DNA from: Archangium violaceum
GTDB taxonomy: Bacteria; Myxococcota; Myxococcia; Myxococcales; Myxococcaceae
Reading direction: 5' to 3'
DNA: 64,000 nt
NCBI RefSeq assembly: GCF_016859125.1
Contig: NZ_CP069338.1
Location: forward strand, 5,085,501-5,149,500
Shown here piece by piece: positions 43,724 to 51,856 of this stretch. Position numbers and translations under genes: made by a program. The notes under the pieces are model-generated. The model saw only the letters and a list, made by a program, of their open reading frames with translations. It had not been told where the DNA came from and did no database searches. Position 1 is the first letter of the stretch; each line of letters begins with the position of its first letter.

Positions 43724-43883
43724 GGGGACGACCGTCGTGCTCCCGGCGCTGGCGCAGTGCACGCCGGCCTCCACGCGCGTCGTGGACGTCGTGGTCGCGA
43801 ACGCGGCCTTCTTCTCGACGCTGACGGCGGAGGCCGCCACTCGCCTGTACAGTGACTGCATCCAGGCGCAGAGCAAGCCTTGA
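43575..43883 (+). CDS. small Cys-containing lipoprotein, gene D
   Basis: A 102-residue putative lipoprotein (MKRFPAMWLIFVVVCACTD), followed by a PT-rich duplicated linker (DPGPTPIDAGPTPTECGP) and a short domain with two Cys that may pair (ALCEGTT, AQCTPAST). AGGAG at 43562-43566 supports ATG 43575; ATG 43569 is also in frame. It overlaps gene C by about 150 bases. Function unknown. Confidence 0.7.
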   Translation: MKRFPAMWLIFVVVCACTDPGPTPIDAGPTPTECGPDELPPVEASSALCEGTTVVLPALAQCTPASTRVVDVVVANAAFFSTLTAEAATRLYSDCIQAQSKP

Positions 43884-43896
43884 CGTGATGGTCAGC

Positions 43897-43917
43897 GCGC
43901 CCGAGCACTGCGGGCGC
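43897..43917. terminator. hairpin after gene D
   Basis: GCGCCCG (43897-43903) and CGGGCGC (43911-43917) form a perfect 7-bp stem with a 7-base loop, 13 bases after the stop of gene D and between convergent genes. Confidence 0.45.
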
Positions 43918-44021
43918 GGTGTCCTTCTCGGGGCACGAGGGCTACTGCGCCCACCAGCGCATCCGCTCGCTCCTTCAGGTCGCCCGAAACTGCGAAACTC
44001 GAACTGAGCCGGTGTGCTTGA

Positions 44022-44885
44022 TCAGCTTCCTACCCCCGTCAACTCGGAGCTCTTCTGCCAGAGCGTCTCCGCGGCCTCGTCGTTCTGCGCGGCCCTGGAT
44101 TCCTTCGCCACCTTGCTCTTGATGAAGTACCTGCCGTTGATGCCCTCCACCTCGGGCGAGGAGGCCAGGTACACGGAGGTGCGGGCGCCGCCCTCGGCCG
44201 ACAGCATGAAGGGCGCGGCCAGCTTCACCAGGTGCTTGAGGATGCCTTCGGAGTTGAGGCCGAAGCCGGAGCGTACGACGCCCGGGTGCAGGCTGTTGGT
44301 GGTCACCTTCGTGCCCTCCAGCCGCCGCTTCAGACCCCGCGTGAAGAGGATGTTGGCGAGCTTCGAATTGCCGTAGACCCGCGTGCCGCTGTAGCCGCCA
44401 CGCTCGGCCTGCAGGTCCTCGAGGAAGTCGAGCGAGCCCATGCGGTGGGCCTCGGAGGAGACGTTCACCACGCGGGCGGCGCCGCTGGACTGGAGCAGGC
44501 CCAGGAGCAGGTTCGTCAGTAGGAAGTGCGCGAGGTGGTTGGTGGCGAAGGTGGCCTCGAAGCCATCCGCCGTCACCTTGCGGCGGTCGATGATGAGGCC
44601 CGCGTTGTTGAGCAGTACGTCCAGGCGCGAGTACTTGCGCTGGAATTCCTCCGCGAGCTTGCGCACGGAGTCCAGCGAGGTGAGATCCGCGAGCATCAGG
44701 TCCAGCTTCGCGTCGGGGACGGTGCGGCGCACCTCCGCGAGCGCGGCCTCGCCGCGGCCCTTGTCACGTCCGGATAGCACCACCGTGGCTCCCTGGCTCG
44801 CGAGCGCTCGAGCCGACTCCAGCCCGATGCCCGAGGTCGCTCCGGTGATGAGACAGACCTTCCCTTGCATGTTTCCCGGCGTCAT
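44022..44885 (-). CDS. short-chain dehydrogenase (retinol dehydrogenase-like)
   Basis: A 287-residue NAD(P)-dependent oxidoreductase. The cofactor motif is TGATSGIG, with SGRDKGR favouring NADP. It also has LLNNAG, the catalytic Ser in VVNVSSEAH and YGNSK for Tyr/Lys. The wording and length resemble retinol dehydrogenase/WW-domain oxidoreductase-like bacterial SDRs. The substrate is unknown. ATG 44885 or 44870 may be the start. It stands downstream of the Dps gene on the same strand. Confidence 0.9.
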   Translation of the reverse strand: MTPGNMQGKVCLITGATSGIGLESARALASQGATVVLSGRDKGRGEAALAEVRRTVPDAKLDLMLADLTSLDSVRKLAEEFQRKYSRLDVLLNNAGLIIDRRKVTADGFEATFATNHLAHFLLTNLLLGLLQSSGAARVVNVSSEAHRMGSLDFLEDLQAERGGYSGTRVYGNSKLANILFTRGLKRRLEGTKVTTNSLHPGVVRSGFGLNSEGILKHLVKLAAPFMLSAEGGARTSVYLASSPEVEGINGRYFIKSKVAKESRAAQNDEAAETLWQKSSELTGVGS

Positions 44886-44969
44886 CCGATGTGGCCCTCC
44901 AGAAAGGAGGGCCCTCTATAATCCGCCGGGTGGCCCGCGCGCATGCTGGCGAGCGGGCCGTGAAGCGGG

Positions 44970-45524
44970 TCAGGCGGTGGGGGAGGGGCGATCCTCGCGG
45001 ATGATGGGGGGCGCGACCTCCTCGCGTCCGGTGGCGGCCGAGCCGTACAGGTGGCTCTCCAGGAACCACAGGTCCTGCTCCACCTCGGCGAGGATCCGGG
45101 TGAGGAGATCCGAGGTGACCGGGTCGTCCACCTCGTCGCAGCGAGTGATGCCCGCGCGGATGCCGGAGGCGTAGGTGGAGACGCGGTCCACGAGCGCACG
45201 GACGTGGTCGTCGCCGTTCACCGCGTTCAGGTCGTACTCCTCGATCTCGCTGTTCTTGGCGGCCAGGCGGATGGTGCCCTCGGCGTAGCCGCCCAGGTTG
45301 CCGGCGCGCTCGGCGAAGTCATCGGCGTGCTTGCGCACGTGGTCGGCGATGTCATCGAAGAGCTCGTGCCGGCTGATGAAGTCGCGGCCACGGATGTTCC
45401 AGTGGGCCTGCTTCACCTGCCAGTGCAGGTCGATCGCGGTGGCCAGACAGGTGTTGAGCAGCTCGACGAGCTCCTCGCGGATCTCGCGTGGCAGGTTGAT
45501 GTGGCTGGGGAACTTCGTGGTCAT
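44970..45524 (-). CDS. dps: Dps-family ferritin-like protein
   Basis: A 184-residue Dps protein that oxidises and stores iron and may protect DNA. Ferroxidase residues are visible: LHWQVKQAHWNIRG (His), FISRHELFDDIADHVRKHADDFAER (His/Asp/Glu). The later helices LTRILAEVEQDLWFLESHLY complete the four-helix bundle. GAGGGA precedes ATG 45524. An in-frame extension upstream looks non-coding. Confidence 0.9.
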   Translation of the reverse strand: MTTKFPSHINLPREIREELVELLNTCLATAIDLHWQVKQAHWNIRGRDFISRHELFDDIADHVRKHADDFAERAGNLGGYAEGTIRLAAKNSEIEEYDLNAVNGDDHVRALVDRVSTYASGIRAGITRCDEVDDPVTSDLLTRILAEVEQDLWFLESHLYGSAATGREEVAPPIIREDRPSPTA

Positions 45525-45725
45525 ACGTCCCTCGTCATGGTTCCGCACGGCAGGGCCGTGGGCAGTCTCGTCGTAGACGGTGGGGACGGAGGAGGCTCTC
45601 GCCAACCCGGGGCCGGCGCGCCCGAAGGACAGGCGGGCCCAGTCAGGTCAGGGGCCGGCCAGTCAAGCCCTTCTCTCTCTGTATCCTCCTGCCTTCCATG
45701 GGTGTCGTCAGGGCAGGAGGAACTC

Positions 45726-45999
45726 ATGGGGAGGATGTCCATGGTGCGAGCCCTGCTGTTGGGGCTGTTCATGCTGCTGCAGGCCTGTGCGGCGGGGGGC
45801 GATGGCCTCCGGAGGGCTGTTGCCCTCCACGGCCTGGGTGCCGGAGGGCACCCAGGGGGTGCTGTTCCTCCGCGAGCAGCGCAGGGGGGAGTCGGAGTTG
45901 TCCGAGGCCCGGAGCGCGGAGGCCGTGTGCTCCCTGGCGCATGTGTGGGGACTTGTCCGAGCGGTGGACGAGGTGGGGGCGAGGGTGGAACTGCGCGCC
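45726..45999 (+). pseudogene. lipoprotein gene, frameshifted and truncated by a repeat
   Basis: ATG 45726 opens a clear lipoprotein signal (MVRALLLGLFMLLQAC). The frame is then broken at a run of six G (45794-45799). With one G fewer the reading continues as MASGGLLPSTAWVPEGTQG and LREQRRGESELSEARSAEAV up to VELRACP, a coherent protein. At 45997 the dispersed repeat begins and the original 3' end is gone. It is therefore a disrupted gene. The G-run could also be a sequencing error or a phase-variable tract. Confidence 0.6.
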
Positions 46000-46136
46000 T
46001 GCCCCGATTTTGCCTCTCCTTCAGCTTGTGTGAACCCGGGGCGCATGAGGATGGCTGCACGACAGAGGCTTGGCCTGTTCGCCGCTGCGGAATCACATGA
46101 AGTGCGTGCGGGAGAGCCACAAAATCGGGGCAGGCT
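45997..46136. repeat. island-flanking repeat, copy 1, with 16-bp terminal inverted repeats
   Basis: The element is bounded by GCCTGCCCCGATTTTG (45997-46012) and its exact reverse complement CAAAATCGGGGCAGGC (46121-46136). The inside is nearly the same as 51,650-51,783, in the same orientation (GGGGCGCATGAGGATGGCTG, TGTTCGCCGCTGCGGAATCA). No plausible protein is encoded. It looks like a miniature inverted-repeat element. Confidence 0.8.
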
Positions 46137-46224
46137 CAGCGGGGGGCCACCATGTGGAGAGGCCGGGGCTCACCGCCCACTTGGCGTGCAGGACCATTCA
46201 TGCAGCCGTAACCCGGCCCTGACA

Positions 46225-47505
46225 TCATGGCCAGCTTCGCATTCCCCATTCCTGCCGCCAGCGGGCAAGGGCTTGATGCTGGCGGCGCACAGGCCAATCA
46301 GGCTCGAAGCCGATAGGATGTTGGATGCGCACCTCCAACTCCAAGGCGGCTTGAGCCCTGCAAGTATAGGGACTTCGTGGATTCGAGAGTTCCTCGATGC
46401 AGACGATGGGCGCGTGCGGTTGGCCTCGTCGGAATCGCTTGCTGCCGACGAATCTCTCACGATGGGTCTGCCACCATCGCCGCCATTCCGATGCGTTCGT
46501 GCTTGGCTCCTCCAACTCCTGCTCTGGAGGCTCGTCATCGTTCATAGGCTCCGTCAGCACACGCCTCTGGGTGAGGTCTGCGCCTGTGAGCAGAGTGAGC
46601 GCGGAGGCCGCAGCCCCGCGTGTCGCAGGCGCCTTGGCCGACAGGTACTCGAGGAGGAGTGGTACCGCTGTGGGTACGCCCTGGATTCCGAGTGACTCGA
46701 GCGCCGTGGGGTTCTCTCCGGAGTCACACAGCCTGCGTAGAAGCTGGAAGTCCTCAGGTGCTCCCGCGAATGCGAGGAGACGCGGGTGGAATGAAAAGGC
46801 CATGCTACCGGACCGGCAGGCATCACGGCAGACGTGCAGGGCAACCTGGGAGCCAAGCAGGAGCGCGCCGCGCCAGAGTGTCTCCTCCTGCCGCATCGGG
46901 TCCTGCTGGAGCTTTCTTTCGATGAGGGGGAGTGCTTGCCGCTGGCCGAGCTTGCCAAGGGCCAGAGCAGCGGCGCCCGCGACCTGCGGCTCATCCTCCA
47001 GTAATTCGCGGAGGCGGGCACCCTCTCCTTCTCGCCGCCACCCCAGCAGGTTCGCGGCACAGGCCCTTAGCCACGGACGCGGCGAGCCGAGCAGTGCGGT
47101 CAGTTGCTCCACCCACCCAGGACGCTCCACCAGAAGCAGGGCTTTCTCCCAGAGCGGGGCCGACTCCGCGGGCGCTGCCTCCATTGCATGGACGAGCCCT
47201 GGCCAGCCCTCCTCCTCCGGCGACAGGCTGGCCAATGTGAGGGCCGCCGCCATCCTCTCACCGTCATCCCCATCGGAGAGCAAGGGGTGCGCGCACGCCA
47301 CCGCGATGTCACTGCTGGTTCGCAAGGCCTCCAGGTGCGTGGCGAGTCGCTCCTCCACCCCTGCTGCCTCCATCCAGCGCGGCTCCGGGCCCTGTAACCG
47401 CCTCTGTCGCTGTTGGAGGAGGAATTCCACCTCTGACAGGTGCAGTTCCTGGAAATCTCGCAAGAATGTCTGCGCCTCGGGATGGTTCAGAAGCAGGAGA
47501 CTCAT
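46225..47505 (-). CDS. TIGR02270-type HEAT-like repeat protein
   Basis: A 426-residue protein of the type named TIGR02270, found in T6SS-associated clusters. It begins MSLLLLNHPEAQTFLRDFQELHLSEVEFLLQQRQRRLQGP and continues with HEAT-like helices, for example LSDGDDGERMAAALTLASL, AACANLLGWRREGEGARLRELL and GIQGVPTAVPLLLEYLSAKA. The C-terminus has WRRWWQTHRERF and a conserved late GKPYDPFAVL-like region. The specific role in secretion is not known. It is the last gene of the cassette, three bases after the SMI1/KNR4 stop. Confidence 0.8.
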   Translation of the reverse strand: MSLLLLNHPEAQTFLRDFQELHLSEVEFLLQQRQRRLQGPEPRWMEAAGVEERLATHLEALRTSSDIAVACAHPLLSDGDDGERMAAALTLASLSPEEEGWPGLVHAMEAAPAESAPLWEKALLLVERPGWVEQLTALLGSPRPWLRACAANLLGWRREGEGARLRELLEDEPQVAGAAALALGKLGQRQALPLIERKLQQDPMRQEETLWRGALLLGSQVALHVCRDACRSGSMAFSFHPRLLAFAGAPEDFQLLRRLCDSGENPTALESLGIQGVPTAVPLLLEYLSAKAPATRGAAASALTLLTGADLTQRRVLTEPMNDDEPPEQELEEPSTNASEWRRWWQTHRERFVGSKRFRRGQPHAPIVCIEELSNPRSPYTCRAQAALELEVRIQHPIGFEPDWPVRRQHQALARWRQEWGMRSWP

Positions 47506-47508
47506 GAT

Positions 47509-48255
47509 TCAATTCCGTGCTGCTCTGTCGGAGAGGATCTCTCGAATGCGCAGGATCTCATGCTCATCCTTGCCCGTGAGCGTGGCGGCGACCCTTCCAA
47601 TTGCACCTCCCTTCGCGTAGATGGCTGCGTCGTGTCGGTCGAGCATCAGGGCCGTCGGTGTTGAGTAGGGGAGTTTCTGGAAGCCTAGGTGGAGGGCTGC
47701 CTGCTCGAAATCAGCCAGGGCACCCAGAGGGTTGTCGCTTTTCTTCTCGAGTCGGGGATAGGTGAGGATTGCGATCTCCTGGTGGTGAAATCGGCCCAGA
47801 CACTTGCAGAGGAACGCCAGTTTGAGGAAGAGGGCCTTCAGGCTGGGTGCTTGTTCATGCACATGGCGTTCGTCCAGTTCGTGCGCTTCGAGCGTGCTGT
47901 CGAACGAGACGACGCGGCAATCCCCATCGTCGTTCAGCGTGTCGAGATCCAGGAAGTAGTGATAATAGGGGTCCTGTTTGTGCTCGGCGATCATGAGGAA
48001 TCGCGAGGGCCAATCGTACGCACTCCCCTCTTCTTCGAGGAACCTGAGCAGGTTGTTGATTTCGAATTCGACGGCGGCGATGCCAATGCCTCCCATATCC
48101 CTGCCCATGTGCGACAGAAGCTCCCGGTAGACATCCGGAAGCTTGCGCTCGGAGAGTTGCTCCAGCCGAGCAATCTCTTCAGGGGAAGCCCCTTGAATCC
48201 TTCCGGTGAACGCGGGGTCGCACCTGCTGGCGAGTCCGATGAGTTCTTTCATCAT
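47509..48255 (-). CDS. SMI1/KNR4-like protein, probable immunity protein
   Basis: A 248-residue protein. The first half shows the SMI1/KNR4 (SUKH) pattern: GASPEEIARLEQLSERKLPDVYRELLSHMGRDMGG, then FEINNLLRFLEEEG and YYHYFLDLDTLNDDGDCRVVSFD. The second half (SLKALFLKLAFLCKCLG ... GRVAATLTGKDEHEILRIREIL) is an additional helical part. SUKH proteins commonly neutralise the toxin encoded next to them. This gene starts 20 bases after the DUF4150 protein, so it is the best immunity candidate. ATG 48255 or 48252 is the start. Confidence 0.8.
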   Translation of the reverse strand: MMKELIGLASRCDPAFTGRIQGASPEEIARLEQLSERKLPDVYRELLSHMGRDMGGIGIAAVEFEINNLLRFLEEEGSAYDWPSRFLMIAEHKQDPYYHYFLDLDTLNDDGDCRVVSFDSTLEAHELDERHVHEQAPSLKALFLKLAFLCKCLGRFHHQEIAILTYPRLEKKSDNPLGALADFEQAALHLGFQKLPYSTPTALMLDRHDAAIYAKGGAIGRVAATLTGKDEHEILRIREILSDRAARN

Positions 48256-48275
48256 GGCGGTGGACGCTGGGCGTG

Positions 48276-49436
48276 TTAAGCGCAGGAGGTTTCGGTGTTG
48301 TTGCAGAGCATGGGAGTGAGGATGACCTGGCACGAGGCACAAGAGGGGACACTCTCGTTGTGGCCAAAGCTCATCAACTCCTTGATGATTTTCTTCTCGG
48401 CGTCTTCCTGACTCGTGTAGGTCACGAGTGTCGTGACGGACTCGGGCTTGGTCGGGCTGTAGAAGACTTCCGTCATGGAGAGCGGGTGGTGACCGGCTTG
48501 ACGTGCTGTCTGGATGAGCTTGGGAGCGGCGCAGTTTCCCGGAGTTGGACGGTTCAGAGGCTTTCTTCCCCCGCTTCCATCGTCGACCAATATCTCGGGT
48601 ATTCCAGCGACCAGGTTTTCGAAGAATTTTGCGTCTGGCTTCATGTCGGGGGCACAGAGCGCCTGGTTGAGGTCTACCCTCTCCCCGGCGCAGGGGGTCC
48701 AACGTGGCTCACCATCCTTGAGCGCCGCGACGGCCTTTTCGAATCCGGGGGTGTTCTTCTCTCCGGACATGGCCGCGTAGATGAGACCGCCCTTCGTGGG
48801 CTCATAGCCTTTACAGAGTAGGACGCCGACCATGAAGCCCTTCCCCTTTTTGAGTGTCGGGGCGTTGGAGTGTTTGATGCGGGAGATTTCGAGCATTCCA
48901 ATGAGAGCCCGGGCCATGGCCTGGCTATCAGGGCTTTCGGGGACCCTGTGCGTGGCTTTGTCTTTTCCGCAGTTGGAGGCAGGACACTTGTCGCTGCCGA
49001 GAGGGTCGTCACCATAGGCCCAGACGATGTCGGGTTTGCCCATCTGGATACCAATACAATTCCCGGTATTGGCATTGTGCTGGGTGGCGTCCATGAACCG
49101 AACGACGCCTTTGCCCTCGATCTTCACGTCAATGCTATAATTGCTCCATGTCACCTTGCCTTTCGTCTTGGCGGAGATGAGGCCACCACCTGCTGTGCCT
49201 GGCTCATCCCCCGTGCTGGTCGAGAGCGAGGAACTCTTCAGGGCAATGGCATTTCCTTCGATAAAGACCGAGGTACTGCCCTCGGACAGATCGCTGTCCT
49301 GGGCTACATTGACGTAGGGGACGGGAATGGGACCCGAAGGTGAAGGCGTCTTGCATACATCTGGGGTCGCGCTGACCTCGGTCTGTCCATCTCCTTGATG
49401 CACGATGGAACGGCCATTGACTGAAGTGTTGCTCAT
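48276..49436 (-). CDS. PAAR-like (DUF4150) T6SS effector with possible deaminase-like end
   Basis: A 386-residue protein. Residues ~25-120 are the DUF4150 PAAR-like tip domain (VCKTPSPSGPIPVPYVNVAQ, STSTGDEPGTAGGGLISAKTKG), which sits on the VgrG spike. Residues ~130-386 form the variable part. Near the end NCAAPKLIQTA (Cys about 302) and VPSCASCQVILTPMLC (Cys about 366 and 369) have the spacing and helix context of a Zn-dependent deaminase (Cys/His-Ala-Glu plus Pro-Cys-x-x-Cys). The catalytic Glu position holds Ala. The assignment as toxin is by position and tail; activity is uncertain. The start overlaps the upstream gene's stop by four bases. Confidence 0.8.
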   Translation of the reverse strand: MSNTSVNGRSIVHQGDGQTEVSATPDVCKTPSPSGPIPVPYVNVAQDSDLSEGSTSVFIEGNAIALKSSSLSTSTGDEPGTAGGGLISAKTKGKVTWSNYSIDVKIEGKGVVRFMDATQHNANTGNCIGIQMGKPDIVWAYGDDPLGSDKCPASNCGKDKATHRVPESPDSQAMARALIGMLEISRIKHSNAPTLKKGKGFMVGVLLCKGYEPTKGGLIYAAMSGEKNTPGFEKAVAALKDGEPRWTPCAGERVDLNQALCAPDMKPDAKFFENLVAGIPEILVDDGSGGRKPLNRPTPGNCAAPKLIQTARQAGHHPLSMTEVFYSPTKPESVTTLVTYTSQEDAEKKIIKELMSFGHNESVPSCASCQVILTPMLCNNTETSCA

Positions 49437-50485
49437 CTGGTTCCCTCCACAACGCATGCCCCGACGAGACCTCCATCGGAGCAGCCATAGACCAGGATGC
49501 GTGGAGTCTGGCCCTGTGCCGGATTCGTCCTGCTCAAGCGAAACAGCGCATACCCCAGCCCGAGAACTCCCGCGGACGCGCCTGCGTCTCCGAGCGTTTC
49601 TGCTACAAGGCTTGCTGCCAGTGGCTCCGGCATGAGAGCGGCATTGCGGAGATATGCCATGTCGAACTCATGAGCCCAGAAGTTCTCACCGGTCTGGCAG
49701 GAGAGAATCTCGTCAACGCGTCTCGTCCCCATTCGAGGATGGATGCGTAGCTGGCGGAAGGCCTCTGTCAACCCATCCGCGAGATTGGGTTTTTCCTGTA
49801 GGAAGTGATTGGGCTCTTCTGCCTGGGCATGAGCCGCCACCCATCCGTGTGGTCGAGCCCCTTTGCCAATCATGGCGGTCGTCTGGGCGACCAGGATGAA
49901 CCCGGCCCCCTCTCCCGGAATGATTCCATCACGCCGTGAGCGCCCAGGCAGACGACCCACGTTGGCCAGGTAGCGCAGCGAGGTGGTATCGCACCAGGAG
50001 TCCACGGCCCCTACCAACACACAAGACACACGCTGTGACTCGAGCATCTTTGCTGCCCGGGCCAGCGCGAGAAAGAAGCCAGCGCGCCCCTTATACAACA
50101 TATTGTCCGCGGCCACTTCCAGGCGGATGGGCGTGGAGTCTTGTAAGAGCTTCAAAAACAGCTCACTGGATACAGTTGCCCCACGACCGGGTTCCGGCAG
50201 TGCGAGGAGCAGTGGGAGCCGGCCCAGGTTCGAGCGTATTCCTTGAAGGCAGTCGTGTAGAGCGGTGGCGGCCATGGACGCCATACGCTCCGTGCGTGAA
50301 AGGGAGCAATCCAGCAGAGTCAGCACGGAGGCTCTCGCTGGCTCTGCTGTCCCTTTGTACACGTCCGTCAGGAAGAAACGGGTCGTACCTGCGGCCATCT
50401 CTACCTGGGTTGTTCTGGCCGTGAGCCCCAGGGGTGTACACAGTCCGAGCGCAAGGATGGCGAGTCCCTCTTGATGGGGGGTCAT
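49433..50485 (-). CDS. beta-ketoacyl synthase-like protein lacking catalytic residues
   Basis: A 350-residue thiolase-fold protein of the type found beside DUF2169/DUF4150 genes. The scaffold is recognisable (ILALGLCTPLGLTARTT, GAVDSW, GIIPGEGAGFILVA, GDAGASAGVLGLGYALFRL). The active-site Cys expected in the AACSSS position is absent (LEVAADNMLYKGRAG). The His of GHTxGAS is Asp (GDAGAS), and no HGTGT is seen. So it is not an active synthase and probably has a structural or acyl-group-independent role. It is coupled on both sides by ATGA overlaps. Confidence 0.8.
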   Translation of the reverse strand: MTPHQEGLAILALGLCTPLGLTARTTQVEMAAGTTRFFLTDVYKGTAEPARASVLTLLDCSLSRTERMASMAATALHDCLQGIRSNLGRLPLLLALPEPGRGATVSSELFLKLLQDSTPIRLEVAADNMLYKGRAGFFLALARAAKMLESQRVSCVLVGAVDSWCDTTSLRYLANVGRLPGRSRRDGIIPGEGAGFILVAQTTAMIGKGARPHGWVAAHAQAEEPNHFLQEKPNLADGLTEAFRQLRIHPRMGTRRVDEILSCQTGENFWAHEFDMAYLRNAALMPEPLAASLVAETLGDAGASAGVLGLGYALFRLSRTNPAQGQTPRILVYGCSDGGLVGACVVEGTR

Positions 50486-51525
50486 GTGGGAAGCTCCTCC
50501 CAGGGCTCCATCTGTCGCACGATGCCGTACTCATACCGCTCCAGGTCTCGGTTCAGTTCGATGGCTGTTCGCCAGAAGAGGGTCATGGCCCCCTCATCCG
50601 GCTCCAAGTGGATGGCATCCAGTATCAGGCAGCGTCTTTCGACGCGGTGATTGAAGCATGCCTTCATCATCAGACGGTGGCGGGGCAGTGGAAACGCGAA
50701 GCGCCCATCTGGCGAGAGTCCAGTCAGCACGACCTCTTCACCCCCCTGCAAGTGGGGGGTGGCACTGAGCCCTGGTGCGGCTGCCATGAAGAAGCGCTCG
50801 TCGAAGTCCGTGGGCCATAGGGGAGCGCGCCGAGCCACCCACGTGTCATCATACGTGCCAGCCAGGCACATTCGAGGCTGCCAGCTGCGAGCAATAGGGC
50901 CAAGACCTGCCGGCTCGATTCTCTCCGTCGGGCTCTTCAGCAGATGCAGGGGGTTCTCCAGATTGGGAAGAGGCATGTCCACCGCGTCTCGTGACGATGC
51001 GTACAAGCCTCGGCCCACGGGATTTCTGGACTCGTGCAGGGCGGAATGCCCGCCTCCCGTCAACGCATTGCCGCCCAGGCTGCGCTCATAGACCAAAGGC
51101 ATGGACTCGAAGGGTCTGGGCTCTGAAGGCTTCAGGCCAAGGAGCCCACGGCTCCACACTCTGTCCCCGAATACCTGCACGCCCTTGCGGCAGGGGCCAA
51201 CACGTACTGCCACCAGCACGTCCTTGACGGGGCGACCTCTGGGTGCCCAGGCCTGTCCAGAGACGTATATATCCGTCCCCGGTCGCCAATAGGTCGTCTG
51301 CGCCTCATGTCGTAGGCTGGATTTACCGGGCTCTCCCCAGTACAAATCACTGAGTGGTGGCGGGAGTTGCTCCGCGCATGGTGAGGGCGGCTCCGATGAG
51401 GGCTGGTCTGCCGGTGGCAGTTGGAAGCGCCCCGCCACACACACAACCAGTGCTTTCGCTCCCTGCTTCGTCATGGACAACAGGTCCACTGCTGCGAAGG
51501 GAGTGAGATTCTTCAGATTTGGCAT
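50482..51525 (-). CDS. DUF2169-family protein (T6SS effector accessory)
   Basis: A 347-residue protein with the DUF2169 pattern: NLTPFAAVDLLSMTKQGAKALVVCVAGRF near the start, WRPGTDIYVSGQAWAPRG, VRVGPCRKGVQVFGDRVW and late WVARRAPLWPTDFDERFFMAAAPG. DUF2169 proteins act in T6SS clusters as adaptors or chaperones for PAAR/effector loading. The start at 51525 is preferred; a longer frame would run into the flanking repeat. It is the first gene of the cassette. Confidence 0.85.
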   Translation of the reverse strand: MPNLKNLTPFAAVDLLSMTKQGAKALVVCVAGRFQLPPADQPSSEPPSPCAEQLPPPLSDLYWGEPGKSSLRHEAQTTYWRPGTDIYVSGQAWAPRGRPVKDVLVAVRVGPCRKGVQVFGDRVWSRGLLGLKPSEPRPFESMPLVYERSLGGNALTGGGHSALHESRNPVGRGLYASSRDAVDMPLPNLENPLHLLKSPTERIEPAGLGPIARSWQPRMCLAGTYDDTWVARRAPLWPTDFDERFFMAAAPGLSATPHLQGGEEVVLTGLSPDGRFAFPLPRHRLMMKACFNHRVERRCLILDAIHLEPDEGAMTLFWRTAIELNRDLERYEYGIVRQMEPWEELPT

Positions 51526-51649
51526 CACGCACCGGACGCCACAAGGGTGATCCCCGCAGTATAAGGAGGACTCCGAAGCGCTGTAAATACTCGCGGAGCC
51601 CCGTGGTTGAGAGAAAGTGCGTATTCCGGTCAGCGTGATCACCTTGGGA

Positions 51650-51783
51650 GTGCCCCGGTTACGTAGCTCTCCTTCGGTTTGTGTGAACCAGGGGCGCATG
51701 AGGATGGCTGTACGACAGAGGATCGCCTGTTCGCCGCTGCGGAATCACATGAAGTGCGGGAGCGCCACAAAATCGGGGCAGGC
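51650..51783. repeat. island-flanking repeat, copy 2
   Basis: This segment matches 45,997-46,136 in direct orientation with only scattered differences and a few indels. Its right end CAAAATCGGGGCAGGC (51768-51783) is identical to copy 1. Its left end TGCCCCGGTT is a decayed form of the terminal inverted repeat. It lies 125 bases upstream of the DUF2169 start. Confidence 0.8.
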
Positions 51784-51856
51784 TCACCAGGGCCGCTGCT
51801 ATCGCGGATGTCCGGCAGTTGGTGCTGCGCCTGAGTGAAGCGAGGTGAGGAGAGCC

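Noticed and set aside
45997-51783. A composite transposon
   Set aside because: The flanking repeats are too short to encode a transposase and no transposase gene lies between them.
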